A stretch of 64,000 nt of DNA from Ramazzottius varieornatus (taxonomy: Eukaryota; Tardigrada; Eutardigrada; Parachela; Ramazzottiidae). The notes below the pieces were generated by a model, which saw nothing but the letters and a program-made list of their open reading frames with translations, was not told where the DNA came from and made no database searches. Location of the stretch: assembly GCA_001949185.1 (NCBI GenBank), contig BDGG01000008.1, forward strand, positions 1,648,655 through 1,712,654, read 5' to 3'. The position numbers and the translations under genes were made by a program. Below are positions 20,330 to 40,600 of the stretch, one piece after another (positions within the stretch are counted from its first letter, which is position 1; every line of letters begins with the position of its first letter).

Positions 20330-20759
20330 GTTGCCGAAACATCGAAATGTTAGAACTCTTTGATACTGTCGAGCGGATAGTGTGCGTTTTCCAATCAATG
20401 CAATTCATTACAGACTTAATAAGAATTACACTTCATGTGTTAGTCAGGGTGGAGCACCGTTTTATCCCACAAATCTTAGTTAATGTAATTCAAACAGGTA
20501 ACACAAGATTAGATTTCGGCCATGAGAAATCACAGAGGAGAATGGGAAACGGTAACAAGCTATCAGAGTTCCACGTATCACATCTACAGTCAGCCATCAT
20601 CCAATATATCACTTGAGGTTCGGCGGGAAATCAAAGACAACTACTTCCGAGTTATCCACAATCAGTTCTAAGGCACTATCCATCAGTGAAAACAAAAACT
20701 GGCCCGTCAAGAGAAAAAACAAAACAGATTATTGAACAAACGAAGATTCAGCTTTGAAA
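20330..20759. other. Intergenic, nothing recognised
   Basis: This gap lies upstream of the candidate peptide and downstream of the ABCC1 stop. It probably holds the ABCC1 3' UTR. No repeat or gene is seen. Confidence 0.4.
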
Positions 20760-28560
<7,801 letters not shown>

Positions 28561-28872
28561 TCTCCGGGAAACTGGTCTTGCGTTTCTTGAGAAGACACGG
28601 ACATAATTTCTGGTGAGGAAAGGCGGATTTTAAATGCCTGATTCTAAAGTAGCAAAGTGAGCGGTTGGGTAAACAAAATGGAAATGGAATGCTTGAGCAG
28701 CTCGACGCAGTCGAATTTGAGTCGATCCGTCATCGGATTCCATCCATCAATCGGTGATGTCAGGGACGTATTGAGGCTGGCCGGACGGGGCCGCAACCTT
28801 TGCAGAACCGCAATTTTCTTCTGCGAGTGAACAATTGCCGATCCGGAATAAAATTAAAATGTTGTCAAAAAA

Positions 28873-29608
28873 ATACTGTAGTGCTCGCAGTTTATCGCGC
28901 ACTCAACCACGTGAACAGTAAATAACGCCCGATCGGGGATTATAGACGATGTACTGCTTTATCAACAATCAATGGTGGGCCAACGTAAAGGCAAGTGTTA
29001 TTCTGAAAAGTCAAACTCAAATGGCTCATTTCCATCTGGAACGTAGTCTGCTAGCATGTAAGTTGGCTCCGGAAGGACACCAGCTTTCACAAACGAACTC
29101 TAGATTATCAAGGGAGAAACTTGATGATTCTCTTCGATTCTATCTTCTTCATAACCCTCTTTCTGACTTCTGCTTTCATTTTTAGTAACTGCTCACTCTT
29201 CTTCGGTCCTCGCTTGCCCGGAATCTTTGCACTGTGGAGCAAAAACGTGAGGTTCCGTGAAGCTTATGCAACAGGTATCGTTCGACTCACCTTCAGCTCC
29301 GTATGGTTGATTCCGGAATTCCTGTAAGCTTCGCATACTTTCTCCTCGATAATCCGCTCTCTTGATAGTTCCTCACAGCTTTCTCCGCATCCTCATCGGT
29401 ATAAAATATACGGGTCCTAGCCATGACAATGTTTTCTACCTTCGGATCCAGTGAAAGAAACTGGAATTTAAGCCGGATCGTTTTTCAAATTGACTGACGA
29501 CCCAATAAAGTCAATCAACTCATACCATTTTGGCAACAGCTGATCTTACCGGGCAATCATTACTAATCACGTGGTTGAGTGCGCGATAAACTGCGAGCAC
29601 TACAGTAT
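28873..29608. mobile_element. Pogo/Tigger-like element with 42-bp perfect inverted repeats
   Basis: 28873-28914 and 29567-29608 are perfect reverse complements (outer end CTGTAGTGCTCGCAG, inner end CAACCACGTGA). Read as CTGTAG...CTACAG, the element is flanked by TA on both sides, the Tc1/mariner/pogo target. On the minus strand near 29425 an ATG opens MARTRIFYTDEDAEKAV, then NYQESGLSRRKYAKLTGIP and STIR before a stop, matching the N-terminal psq-type helix-turn-helix of pogo/Tigger transposases. No DDE domain follows, so the copy is internally deleted. The perfect arms suggest recent activity. Confidence 0.75.
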
Positions 29609-29636
29609 CGTAACAATTCTGAAAATTGCGACAGGC

Positions 29637-29795
29637 AGTGTTACTGTATTCCCCCGATATCTCCGCGGAGCCTGATACTCATGGCGCCCCCTACGAAACG
29701 TACGGCGGATGGGACGTACGTCCAGTAGGTGGACGTACGTCATCCATACGTTCATCCACGAGTAACCGGGTTCGCGAAGATATCGGGGGAATAGA
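29637..29795. mobile_element. Short MITE with TTCCCCCGATATCT ends
   Basis: TATTCCCCCGATATCTCCGCG on the left mirrors CGCGAAGATATCGGGGGAATA on the right, 159 bp in all, with TA at both edges. The centre contains the self-complementary GGACGTACGTCC and GTGGACGTACGTC. Immediately to the right, TAGAGTATTTTAATCAT is directly repeated twice (29794-29830). Confidence 0.7.
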
Positions 29796-31055
29796 GTATT
29801 TTAATCATCATTAGAGTATTTTAATCATTATACTGTATATTAAATTCGATTTAATTGTGCGGGTTGGTGTACGCTTGATTGACTGATCCATAACAGGAAA
29901 TCGGGTTTCAATTTTAGTAATTGAAATTCCTAAGCGATAATTGATTTTACTTACAGTCAGCTGATCACATGGGCTTGACATTAGCACGTGACTTTTGATA
30001 ATTTCAATTGCATAGTAAAATAACACTGGCGACAGGCAGTCTCATCAAACTATTGAACCTCTTCGATTTCAAAGTCTATGCGAGGAGAACATAGCAAACA
30101 TGTCAATGCAAATGTCGCATCGCGGTCTCACGTTGTGCACTCTCATATCGCGATGCTTGCTGTGCCAGCCGGAAGTAAAAACTGGATCTATAAGTGGTGT
30201 CTTGACCATCTTGGACTCTCTCAGAGCCTCCAGTCTTAAAAAATCTCATGGAAAAAAAAGAAGCTACAACACGCATGAGGGCAAAAGTCAAAGGAGGCAC
30301 AACAAGGCAATATCTGGTAACTCAACGCCAGGGAACGTCTGTTTTATCGCTCAGCAACTTCAGTAAGATCTCCGCTGTCTCCAGCCTGGCCTAATAAACC
30401 AACGCAAAACACACATGCGCTGCGGAATCAGCAAAGACTCTTCGGTTGGTTTGCAGCCACCGTGGATGACATGGAATCCTGAGCAGTTATTTAACTTAAT
30501 GCTCATTCCGCCGAGGTTGTATGACAGTTTGAAAGTCATACCGCGACTCGCCTCCGTCGATTTTCAGCCGGCTAGCCAGGCTGCTAGCCTCTGGCAAGTC
30601 GGAAGTATCCTGGTGCAACGAAGTTCATGGATAATAGCAAATCTCCAAGCTTGTGTCGCGATTCCTCGGGCATTGTAAAACTCGAAGTGCGCCACTGAAG
30701 TAGGGTTAGATGCGTGTATGTTAGGTCGTAATCCCATGTAAAAGCTGGACAACGCACACTGCGGTCCAAAATTACGAAAGGAGCAGTCTTGAGTCTTGAG
30801 GCTCTGGAACGCGCAGAGATACGCAAAAGTTAAAGGGGATAACTTACGGGACAGTCTCAGAAATCGGTCTCATTGAAATTTCAGTTTTCCATGAGACAAG
30901 TCGGGCACGGTCTCAGAATCCAAGTCTCGGATTCCGAATCGGCCCATAGCAGCGATTCAGCGTGTTCGAGCCGGTCCATGACCCGGCGAACCATGAGACC
31001 GGAAGATAAGAGTGGCTTTTTATGAGACCTGACTTGTCTTCGCGATCTCTATATC
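29796..31055. other. Intergenic, no gene seen
   Basis: No coding exon is recognisable. Between 30845 and 31050, GTCTCA/TGAGAC motifs recur at least six times in both orientations, with a small hairpin GAATCCAAGTCTCGGATTC, suggesting the remains of another inverted-repeat element. Confidence 0.4.
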
Positions 31056-31097
31056 AGTTCGACTCAAAGCTGGCGTTTACCTAAATTTGGGCCGTTT

Positions 31098-31194
31098 GTT
31101 TAGCTAAACGGACGTTGGGATTGATCAAGCTCGCCGAACAGACCCTGCCCACTCAGTTTAGCTAAACGAATTGAGATCGTCCATTTAGCTAAAC
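31098..31194. repeat. Three TTTAGCTAAA palindromes inside the Harbinger left end
   Basis: TTTAGCTAAAC occurs at about 31099, 31157 and 31184. TTTAGCTAAA is a perfect 10-bp palindrome. Repeated subterminal motifs are binding sites for the transposase or Myb-like partner in other Harbinger elements; the assignment here is inference. Confidence 0.55.
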
Positions 31195-31533
31195 GGAGCC
31201 TGTTAATAGCCTCAGTGACGTCGGCATCGAGCGCGAAAATTTCAAACGGTCAAACTGAGCACGTCAGTTGATCGTTTCATTTGGCGCATTTGTTTCTACC
31301 GAGTAATTACTCTCTCCTTTGGACTGCTTTTCGCTTCTCTTTCTCCTGTTCCCGCGGTACTTTTGTCCCTTCAACTTCTGCTCTAGAGGATGCCATTCCA
31401 TACAGCATCATCTTCCCAGCTGCAGCTGCAGCTGCTGCCAAAGCTTACCAATCAGCGTGGTGAATCAACTTTTACATTGGTGAAAAAGCGCGATAGTTGG
31501 AAGAATGGAGCCGAGGAACGTCTGCTTTAGTGG

Positions 31534-32608
31534 ATGGAAACGCCAGGTAACTATGACAAATACAGATCTGCCTCGAAAGTGAAAGATGACGGGAGGACCA
31601 GAACTAGTGGCAAGACGAAAGAAGCCATCAAGAAAGAAATTGTAGCAATGCTAGCCCAGTGTGGATTTATCAAGACCACCGATCAAGTTCATAACAAGAT
31701 CGACAACCTGGTCAGCTCATGGAAGAAGGCGCATCGAGCTTTGGGAGGAACGGGCTTTGTGAGTCAGGACGAGAAAAATCTGAAAGGTATCCGGTCCTCC
31801 TATGAAAAGTTGAAAGTTGCGAAAATGGACTGAGCCATTCATAATGGGAACGTTTTCCCAACTTTCGAACTTTGTACTTTACATGTTTTTTGGCGTAGAG
31901 ACAACTCGTCAGATGTGTCCGCACTGGGATCAGCTGGATTTTATTCTCTGCAATCGGCCTGCTATGTCCGGCCTCTTCACCGGGGACAACGAAGACGGTA
32001 TCGTGGCGGAAGTTTTCTCAAAGGTTCGTACGATAAATGAAGCAGTACCTCAGATCGACCTTGGTCAACCGGATCCAACAAGCCCAGAGGTCTTTCCATT
32101 CGGCTCGCCCGACAGCGTGCGTGCGAGCACTCTTGATGTGGAAGATCATCGGTCCCAAGCGGATAAAGCACTGGATGGGGACTATGTTCCCTCTGACGAC
32201 GAGGAACAGTTCGGCGCTTCTTCTGCTAAGTCGCTAAGCTCTGTCATCAACAACTCTGCAAAGAAATCCACTGCTGGACTGCAGAAAACTAACATGAGTG
32301 GTCAACAAGAAAGTGTCAAGCCACGAGAGAAACCCATGGACTTAGTTGGAGTTCTGCTGGCAACAAGAAAAGAAAGAAACGATCGAGCGGCCGCCAGAAA
32401 TGAAATTGTAGAGCGCCGATACAAGCGCGAGCTGGATCTGAAGGAGGAAGAAATCAAACTCCAAGCCAAGAAGCAGCGCGATGAGCATGAAGCCAGGATG
32501 AAAGAACTGGAGCAGAAAGACCGAGACAAAGAGCTACGAAAAGCCGAAATCGAGTTGCGCAGGCTGGAGCTACAGTTGGAGATGGAAAAGATGAAGAGAG
32601 AAATTTGA
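31534..32608 (+). CDS. Harbinger Myb/trihelix-like DNA-binding protein (possibly damaged)
   Basis: Two exons (31534-31786, 31899-32608) join in phase across a GT-AG intron. They encode a trihelix region (TKEAIKKEIVAMLAQCGF, QVHNKIDNLVSSWKKAHRAL, then CPHWDQLDFILCNRP), an acidic/serine linker and a long charged coiled-coil tail rich in KxELxxKEEE (last 75 or so residues). In Harbinger transposons this protein binds DNA and brings the transposase to the nucleus. Upstream of the chosen ATG the frame stays meaningful (KKRDSWKNGAEERLL) but is broken by a TAG at 31528-31530 exactly before WMETPGNY, so the true N-terminus of the domain appears cut off by a nonsense codon. Confidence 0.75.
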
Positions 32609-32842
32609 GCGTTGTGCATTCACTTCAATGACGTTATTTGGAAATTCGAAGTCTGGAAAAATGTTATCACTTTGTTTCCCAGTCTTTATAAGCTTAACTT
32701 TCGGGATCTTACAAATGAGGAATATGATTGTACTGAACTGAACCGAATCTGTGACGGACGAATTCTCGAAATTTCGAAAGTTGGGAAATCAAGCTCCTGC
32801 GCTCGCAGCAAGAAGAAAAACCCAACTTTCGATTTTTCTAAT

Positions 32843-34096
32843 TCAGTATCGTCCCAGAACCGATTGCTTCACTGCTTCACGTTTCATCCGTCCAGTTTGG
32901 CACGAGTCTGCCTGTAGGTGGATGGCGAGTTCATCGTCTTCGTTTTCTTCGGCGTTCGCTCCTTCTTCGGTCCACTCTTCGTCATAGGGGTCCTTCTCGA
33001 GTAAGTTATGAGGTATGCAGCAGACTCGGATCCAGTACACCGCCCACGCAAGGTCTTTCTTTTCTTTGATGTGCACTCGTAGACGCTTTAGGCTCTTGAA
33101 ACGCCCCTTTAGGATTCCGATCATGTGCTCAGCAGCAACTCTAGTTCCGGCGTGGATAGGGTTGAACTCCCGATTTTCGGCAATGTCGGCCGCAGGCTTC
33201 TTGTGCGTAGGAACTGTTATGTCCGAGGTGGGGTATGCGCTGTCAGCTAGCAGATACTCCCCGTTTGCAAAGTAGTCTGATGGAAATCTTGCAAAATTGG
33301 AATACACAAAAACACGGTGGTCGTGCGCTCCACCCGACCAACCAGCATAGACGTGGCGGACAATTTTTTGGTCATCCACAACTATCATAGCATTTATGGC
33401 GTAACCACTCTTGCGTAAGAAGTAGTCTTCTCCGCTGCCTGCGGGCTTTTCTTCCAGACCGACCAGTGTTCCATCAACATATCCGATGCAATTACGGAAC
33501 TTGTGAGCCTCTTCGATACGCCTTCTGATCTGCATCCGTTCAGCTGTCTTGGGCCAAAATACTGTGTGACGTTCCAGTGAGAGCAACGCCACCATAACAC
33601 GTTCGGTGTACAGATTTACCGTACCTTCTCCCACACCAAAATACGCACCATCCTTCCATAAAGAGGAGCCCGATCCGTCGAATCCAAAACGGCCCAGCGC
33701 AATCATCAGCTGTTCCGCGGGATCGGCTTGGCTGAGGTTGCTCTTGTTCTTGAAGACTTTGTAGTCTCGTATCTTTTGCGCGATTCCGTAGAACGCCTGT
33801 CTGCTCATCCTTGAGTTGCGCTTGAATGTCACATCGTCCGACTTGAAAATGATGTCGACCAGTTCTTTCGTTTTCGGTAACCACTGTCTTGGTGAGAGAT
33901 AACGGCTATCAGCTGCATAGCATCGTGCAATGGCCGTGGTAGTGTGGTCGTCGTCCGAGCTGCTTTCTGATTCCTCGTCCATCTTCCGATCTTGGTCATC
34001 GCTGCTTGAATCCAGTACTTCCGTGACTATCAAATCCGTCAAAATCGTCACATCGATGGATCGCACCAGCTGCCTACGGTTCACTCGACTAGGCAT
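32843..34096 (-). CDS. Harbinger DDE transposase (HARBI1-like)
   Basis: An uninterrupted frame of 417 residues starts at MPSRVNRRQLVRS (an ATG 96 bp further upstream would add an unlikely hydrophobic leader). The DDE_Tnp_4 triad is intact: Asp in IGYVDGTLVGL, Asp in LLADSAYPTSD and Glu in AAEHMIGILKGRF. Also present are GSGSSLWKDGAYFGVGEGTV with the helix-turn-helix-like middle and HDHRVF after the first Asp. The N-terminal 60 residues are acidic and serine-rich. No stop or frameshift is seen, so this copy may still encode active enzyme. It may also cross-mobilise related elements. Confidence 0.9.
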   Translation of the reverse strand: MPSRVNRRQLVRSIDVTILTDLIVTEVLDSSSDDQDRKMDEESESSSDDDHTTTAIARCYAADSRYLSPRQWLPKTKELVDIIFKSDDVTFKRNSRMSRQAFYGIAQKIRDYKVFKNKSNLSQADPAEQLMIALGRFGFDGSGSSLWKDGAYFGVGEGTVNLYTERVMVALLSLERHTVFWPKTAERMQIRRRIEEAHKFRNCIGYVDGTLVGLEEKPAGSGEDYFLRKSGYAINAMIVVDDQKIVRHVYAGWSGGAHDHRVFVYSNFARFPSDYFANGEYLLADSAYPTSDITVPTHKKPAADIAENREFNPIHAGTRVAAEHMIGILKGRFKSLKRLRVHIKEKKDLAWAVYWIRVCCIPHNLLEKDPYDEEWTEEGANAEENEDDELAIHLQADSCQTGRMKREAVKQSVLGRY

Positions 34097-34611
34097 CTTA
34101 AGGACACAAACTGTAAACAGACTGAAGTGCAAGGTATAAATAATGAAGAATACTCCGCTCAAAAAATTTCCCTTTAACGGTTCTGACGTCACAGCCTTTT
34201 CTACGTCATTTGGTATGTTAGACTGTGAGTGATTATTTCGGTACTCAGACCAGAAATTTCAATTGATCACCCGATTGGTTGATTTACTTAAACAAACGCC
34301 GTTTTTAAACGACTGCTTTTACGTAAACGCCAGCTTTGAGCCGAACTATTGACCAGTCCGCAGTGTTCAGTCATCATCGCTTACTTCTAGCCAGCTGAGT
34401 TGTTTGCTCCCGGCAAATTCTTTGATTGAGCAAAACACGGAACTGATCAGCTGATCGAATTTTGATTGCTGATTTTGCCTTCGCTCGCGTCAGGATTATT
34501 ATTCTTTCTTTGAAAGCTTGAGTTCTTCCCTTTTCTTCTTTGGGAGTATCCGTGTTTCCGTGACCGCGCGGATGGGACATGAAGCTAATGGATAATCTTG
34601 TTTAGCGCATA

Positions 34612-37600
34612 ATGGCGCTAGAAGAAGAGGGGGACCTTTCGGCGGTGGTTCCAGGAGAGGAAGAGGCGGACATCGCCTTGTCGGATGATGGAGAGGATGC
34701 AAGCGATCCAGGTAACAGTGCGTTTACACTTCGACCAACCTCGATCAGGATGTGTTTTTTGGACGTTTGTTATGCCGTTGTAGAGCTGGAAAGTGATGGG
34801 CAAGAACAAATTATGCGTCGAAGCCTGGAGCCGAGGATCAGCTCTGGTTCGGAGAGAAGGTCGATCGACAGTGGATGTGCTGCTCCGGAGGAAACAGACA
34901 CGGTAAGTTTGGTTCCATTGGGGACAAGTACTGTCCGGCTCATAAACGAGATGTGTTCCAGACGGAGGAGGCTGGTCAAGTTTTCGTGATGATGGAGGAG
35001 ACATTCCGCGTTAGCCGCAACACTCGTGCTCAATGGTTCTTGCAGTATTTGAACAAAGCTGTGGTCTGGAATCCAGAGGCAAGTTGTTTTTCGTTGACAT
35101 AATGTTCCGTGATGCAGTACTGGACTCGTTAACAGATATTGCATCTGTAGGTCAAATCGAATGCCGAAGAAAGGGAGCCGTTAGAAATTATTTCGTGTAT
35201 TCCACGCGAGCCGAGTACTCTTGCTGAAGGAGGTAAGCGAACTGCGGGATGCTGCAGTACTGTACTGTAGATGCTTTCTCGAAGCGAACCTTAAAAGCAA
35301 GTACGCGTACGTTTTTGGGCCACAGAATGCGCAACGTCTTTCCCCAAGAAGATGTACAGAATCACACAGAATACCGAAGTGACGTTCCTGTCGAAGTGCT
35401 ATCGACTGGTCTTTGCGCTCGACCTAACACCTTCGATGGCCGCAGTTGTAAGCGACCGAACTGAATCCTCTTCTTCATCATTGATATTACTGGACGCTCC
35501 GTTTGCGAAACTGTTGTATGGTAGTCTTTGACGAACGGAAACGTGGCCGTTGCACAACTCTTCCTGGCTCTTCGAGAATGCCTGACGGCCATCAGTCAGC
35601 CTGTAAGAAGACCATGCCGCTGACACGATTTTCTTGTAACGCAAGCATGCCGACTTTTGGGTTCCTTAGTCACTGATACCCGGTACGACAACTTCGTTTG
35701 CGCCCAAAGTCTTTATAACCGTCTTCGTACACGCGCCGTTCCTCACCTCGAAGTCCGTGCCCGTTATCGCCAAAGGTTTCCGACTCTTGCCCGAAACCCT
35801 GCCTGACCTCCTCACCATCATCCACGATGAACTAGTCCACTTGGAAAACGACGTTATCCCCCGGTTAAATGTAAGTCGCACTGATCGTCAGATCTCGCTG
35901 AATATTCTGTTTGAATGTGAGAGCTTCTTGCAGGCGGAGGTTCGAAAATACTCTTGCGCTGGTCAAGGCAACCCCAGTCTTTCAAAGCCCTTCCTCACGA
36001 TGGATATGGCGCTGGCAAACATACTCCGGAAAGGGCTGCTGAGTGTTCAGTTACTTCCTGACAATTCCTGCGGACGTAAGTGAATCCTCAGACTCTAACG
36101 GAGAAAGGAGCAGACTGGAGACGCCCAGTTTCATGCACTAGCATATACGACTTGCGTAGTGCAGTCACTGCTCGCCGTATGCAAGTGTATGAAAGCTGTT
36201 TTTTTTATGTTCTGTGGCTGCTTTCTTTATGTTCTAAACTGGTGCAGGGGATATCTTTTAGATATCATCGTTGTGACGGATGGGATACTGGATTTCCCGG
36301 ACGTCGGACTAATGGACTCGCTTCTCTCGCAACTGCGTTCTCACACTATCTCAGTCTCGTTCATTCGTGTAGCCTGCTCCGACGGGGACAGCTTTGCCGG
36401 AAGTGACTTCGGCTACATTTGTAACGTGGACCTGATGGAGTTCATCGCAAAGACCACCTCCGGGGCATACGTCGAGTACAAGCCGTGGGACTGCGCGGTA
36501 CAGTCTGACAGAACTTGCGCTGACTGTCCCGTGTCCGCTGCTGCTGGTGGTGGTGCCGTCGCTTTGTCTAACCTTGTAAGCTGCTGTAATCTCGGCTGTG
36601 TTTTTTACATTTTTACTACTGTATATAAACCAACGTCGCAGTCGGAAAGTTGCTTTTGAGTTTACTTTTCCTTGCTGTATCTTACAGGGGGAACTGAATG
36701 GCACGGATGCGAGTGTCTACCGAAAAGCGTTCTTCACCTGTAATTTCCAACAACGCAATGATTTTATTGCCGGAGCCACAAAGCGCCCAGATAATTTACG
36801 GTATTCGTATGACTGACAGAAACGCAGGAAAAGAGCAATGGTTTCCTTGCTCCTTCGTTCTCGATCTCATCCTGTGCGGCTTTGGGAAAATGTGTTATCA
36901 GATACAAAACGCAACTCAGTAATACTGATGGGAAACATGTTTGATATAAATAAATAAAAGACTGTTTTTGTGCGATTCAAGCTTTGAATGTGCATCGTTC
37001 CAACAGGCTTGTGGACGCGACTGCCAGTCGGAGCATGAAGCGTTTCATCAGCCACTCTGTTCTCGAAGTGTCCATCGGTGGTCTTCTTTCCATCCGTCTT
37101 CGCGAAGGCTTCACGGTCAAGAGCGTGAACTTCTCCAAAAATGGCTCGGTAGTCGATTTGGTCCTGGTCATGCCATGGAAGCCAGAAATCAATCTGGAGT
37201 ACCGCATCTGTGCGGTGTGGCCACCCACCGAGAATACTCAGATCACGGCGGAAGTGCACGTCGAAGCGCCTTACGAGTTCCTGTACGACTGGATCTACAT
37301 GAACAGCCAGAAAATCCCTTATGGCAAACATCGGTTGGCCACACTCCGTCAGTTCAAAACTACGGTAAGAAAATTGGGAGGTGGCAAGTGAGAAGGTACA
37401 ATATCGTTAGATCAAGTGGCGCACTCTTCCAGCCGCTTCCAATGCAGTCGGGCGTCACTTTTGATGACGATATTGCACGTTTCGTTTGTCGGGCTTTCGT
37501 TTCATTGCGAGAGCGCGATTTGCTTATTTTCGTACTGAGGGTGTTTTCTCAGGTTTTGGGGTTGGAGTCGGCCGATCAGTTTCTTCTGCACATCGAGCAG

Positions 37601-40600
37601 TTTCGCAGCGATGTGGCGAACTACACACTGCCGGAAGTCATCAAAGACAAGATGCCGGTTTTTTACTTCCCGCCGGACGACATGGAAAACCCCATCTTCT
37701 CCACGAACGAGCTAGACGACTTCTTGGATTTCACTTCCTTCTGGAGGCCGATCTGCGTCATGGATGTCAACTCGTGGCATCAATGGCTTCATGTCCATCG
37801 CATAAGTGAGACCCCCTTCCATTTCGTCAAAATTCGAAAAAAGCTGTTTCACTGCAGTCACATTTTGTTGGAAGTAGATGAATCTTGTCTTTTAACGGTG
37901 AATGGCACAGTGCCGATAGGGTGGCAGGCCTTTCTCTACAATACATTGTACTCGTAGGTATACTTTTGGAGCACGATAAACCACTTCTGAACAACATCTT
38001 CAACCAGCGCAGGTCCGCCACGGTTCGTTGCTCCGTAGCCATGAATCAGCTACACGACCTCCTCCGCAGATGGTCGACCATCGTCCTGGTGGACGGTCAC
38101 TCCTACGTTCGCTTCCTGTATGACGAGGAAGAAGGACCAGCAGCTCCACCCAAGTCCTTCTTCGTCATTCGTATGGCGGCTAAGCCACCATGCGTCGTCC
38201 TCCGGCTGGCTTTTCTAGGTAATTTTGTAGGGTTACCGTAGGAAAATATCGGGATTCGCACAGCAATGCGTTCCTACCACGATCATTCAGTACTCGTGCT
38301 TCGGCAGAGCAACATTAATTACGACGTTTTGAGCCTTGTCGAAATTAGTCCAATGGACTCCTGGTTTTTGCTAAGGTGGAACACCGGGTGCAGTTCGGCA
38401 TCGTATCATCACCGAGCTGGACAAGATGGTATCCGCTCTGACGATGCAAGTCAAATCTCTCCCCAACGTGGAACCAACTTGCGTGCTTTGCTGTTGGAAG
38501 TTCGTGAAACCCGTCGAGAAGATGCTGATCCAGTACAAAGACATCCCAAACGACATGTTCAACACGGCATTGTCCCCCTCCATCGTCCACGACAAGGCCA
38601 CACAAACACAGTTCCCAGTGGCAAACCCGGGAGCGTTTCAGGCACTGAGTAGGTTTCTTTACTGTCGAAGGTACGTCTGGATGCCGCTGAAACAGTCGAC
38701 GCCCATCTTGTACTTCGATGCCATTGGCAGGATCGTCACCGTCCTTGTCAGGTTAGCACTTTTCTACCTGTTTGAGTCGCTTCGGTAAAACCATGACACT
38801 GATCTCTGAGAAAATGGACACGGAAATTCTATTGTTTATTCTGTTAGATTCTGTTGTCTGGAAATAGAAACCGGGTATCTTTGTTTTACTCACTTATGAT
38901 GAGGTACCCTGGTTCCTATTTGCTTAGCTAGTGTGGCTTTGTGACGTTCGTGTGCTTTCAGTTTACGACTACGGGAAGGTTTCCGGTTTTCCAGTACATC
39001 GGGAGGAGTCTTCAACCTGACGACGGAGATTCAGATGACGGATCTGGTAGCTGAAACCGTCAAGACAGCAAGTGACTCAGTGCGGGACTTTCCGCCGTGT
39101 GTGGTCCAGTTCATCGTCTTCCCTCCGAAAGGCGTGAGGGATAGCATGGGGGAGGAACTATTAGATTCAGAGATGAAACTAGAGAAGTACTCCATCGCGG
39201 TAGAAATCTGGGTTGAACCACAGTATGGACTGTGCCGGACGGCTGGCATGCCGTGTGCTTACTTGAACAACCTGATGTACAAACAAGTCCCTGAGAAGGT
39301 TCGTAGAAAAATGCCGCTGAGCCAGTCGACGACTTCTACGTATCTTTCTCTGGTTTTTCACAATACCTTTAGGCTGATTTGAGTTTTCTCGCGACTTTGT
39401 GTCACGTAACTTTTCGCTTCCATTTCCAGATGCACGAGCTGGATTCAGACCTTCTGTCCACCTTCCTCACCTTCGAAATCCTCTTCGCCCTCTGCAGCCC
39501 GGCTTCCTGCCGTCGACCGTGGTCTTACAACAACCCCTCCTTCTCCCGCTCCGTCTCGCGCGACCCAGCGAAGCACCGTACCGACCTCGAAGACAACGCT
39601 GACATGCTCAACTTCCCTTTCGACGTAGCTCGCCTCATCACAAAGTGTCACCGGACTCGCATGCTCTTCCCCAGCTTCCGGCAGAGCGATCAAGCCAAAG
39701 ACGTTACAGCTTCCAACGCCTTCCTCTTTCGGTTCTTCACATCCGAAATCAAACGCCTGCACGCTCGGGAGATTTCTCTCACTCCCTCCGAGTGCGAGAG
39801 GATCTTCGAGGTTTTAAAGGAAGGCCTCACTTCCACACAGCTCGAGTCTCTCACAGGCTCAGTCGTGGGCGAAAACGAGACTGACGGTGAAGCAGGTAGA
39901 CAAGCCAATCAAGCGTACAGTCACATACCCGAATGGCGACTCTTCGTTAAACGCATTTCTGAGGTCCTTCTCGTCCTGACATTGATTCCTTCCTCGTATT
40001 CCGCCCTTCAGAAAATCACCCAAGTGTTGGACATTGACCTGATAGATACCGACGTAACACAAACACAAGCAGTGAACTTAACAGCAGTTGGGCAGTCAGA
40101 TTCGTCCACGATCTTTTCGTATGGAGAAGGTGATTCGGAGACCGATGAGACGGCCACGTTGAAGCGACCTGTGGCCTTAGCAGTGCCGGTGTACATCTTC
40201 AGCTGTACTTTCGATGGGCTACAAGCTCATTTGGTGGACAAAAAGTCGGTGAGTCGAAGTCACAACTTTGACTTTGACCTGACGGCGAGTTTCAACGTCC
40301 AGTATGATCGGCTGGCCAAACGGATCAGTGAGTCGCGGACCGATGACTTTTCGGACAGAGGGTCGTTGCGCAGTTCAAGTTTCCCGATCAAGAACAGCAG
40401 GGACCACACTAAGCTGTACCTGATGTTCCCAACCATCGAAGACGCCTTCGCAAAGGCTTTTGTGCAGGGAGTGTACAAGTCGCTCCATTTTGGAATAAAT
40501 GCAAGTGCGGAAATATCGTAGGAAAACATGTTGATCTGTGAAAAACTAGCAATTATGAAAACGAAAATACCATTACGAATTTGGAAGGTCCAAGATTTCC

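Larger units (their letters stand above)
31056..34347. mobile_element. PIF/Harbinger transposon with both genes
   Basis: The terminal inverted repeats are GTTCGACTCAAAGCTGGCG at 31057 and its near-exact complement ending at about 34346 (one mismatch over about 28 bp). Between them lie the two genes characteristic of Harbinger elements, convergently arranged: a Myb/trihelix-like protein (+) and a DDE transposase (-). Left subterminal DNA carries three copies of TTTAGCTAAAC. A clean 3-bp target duplication was not identified (flanks ATC and ATT). About 3.3 kb, near-complete. Confidence 0.85.
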
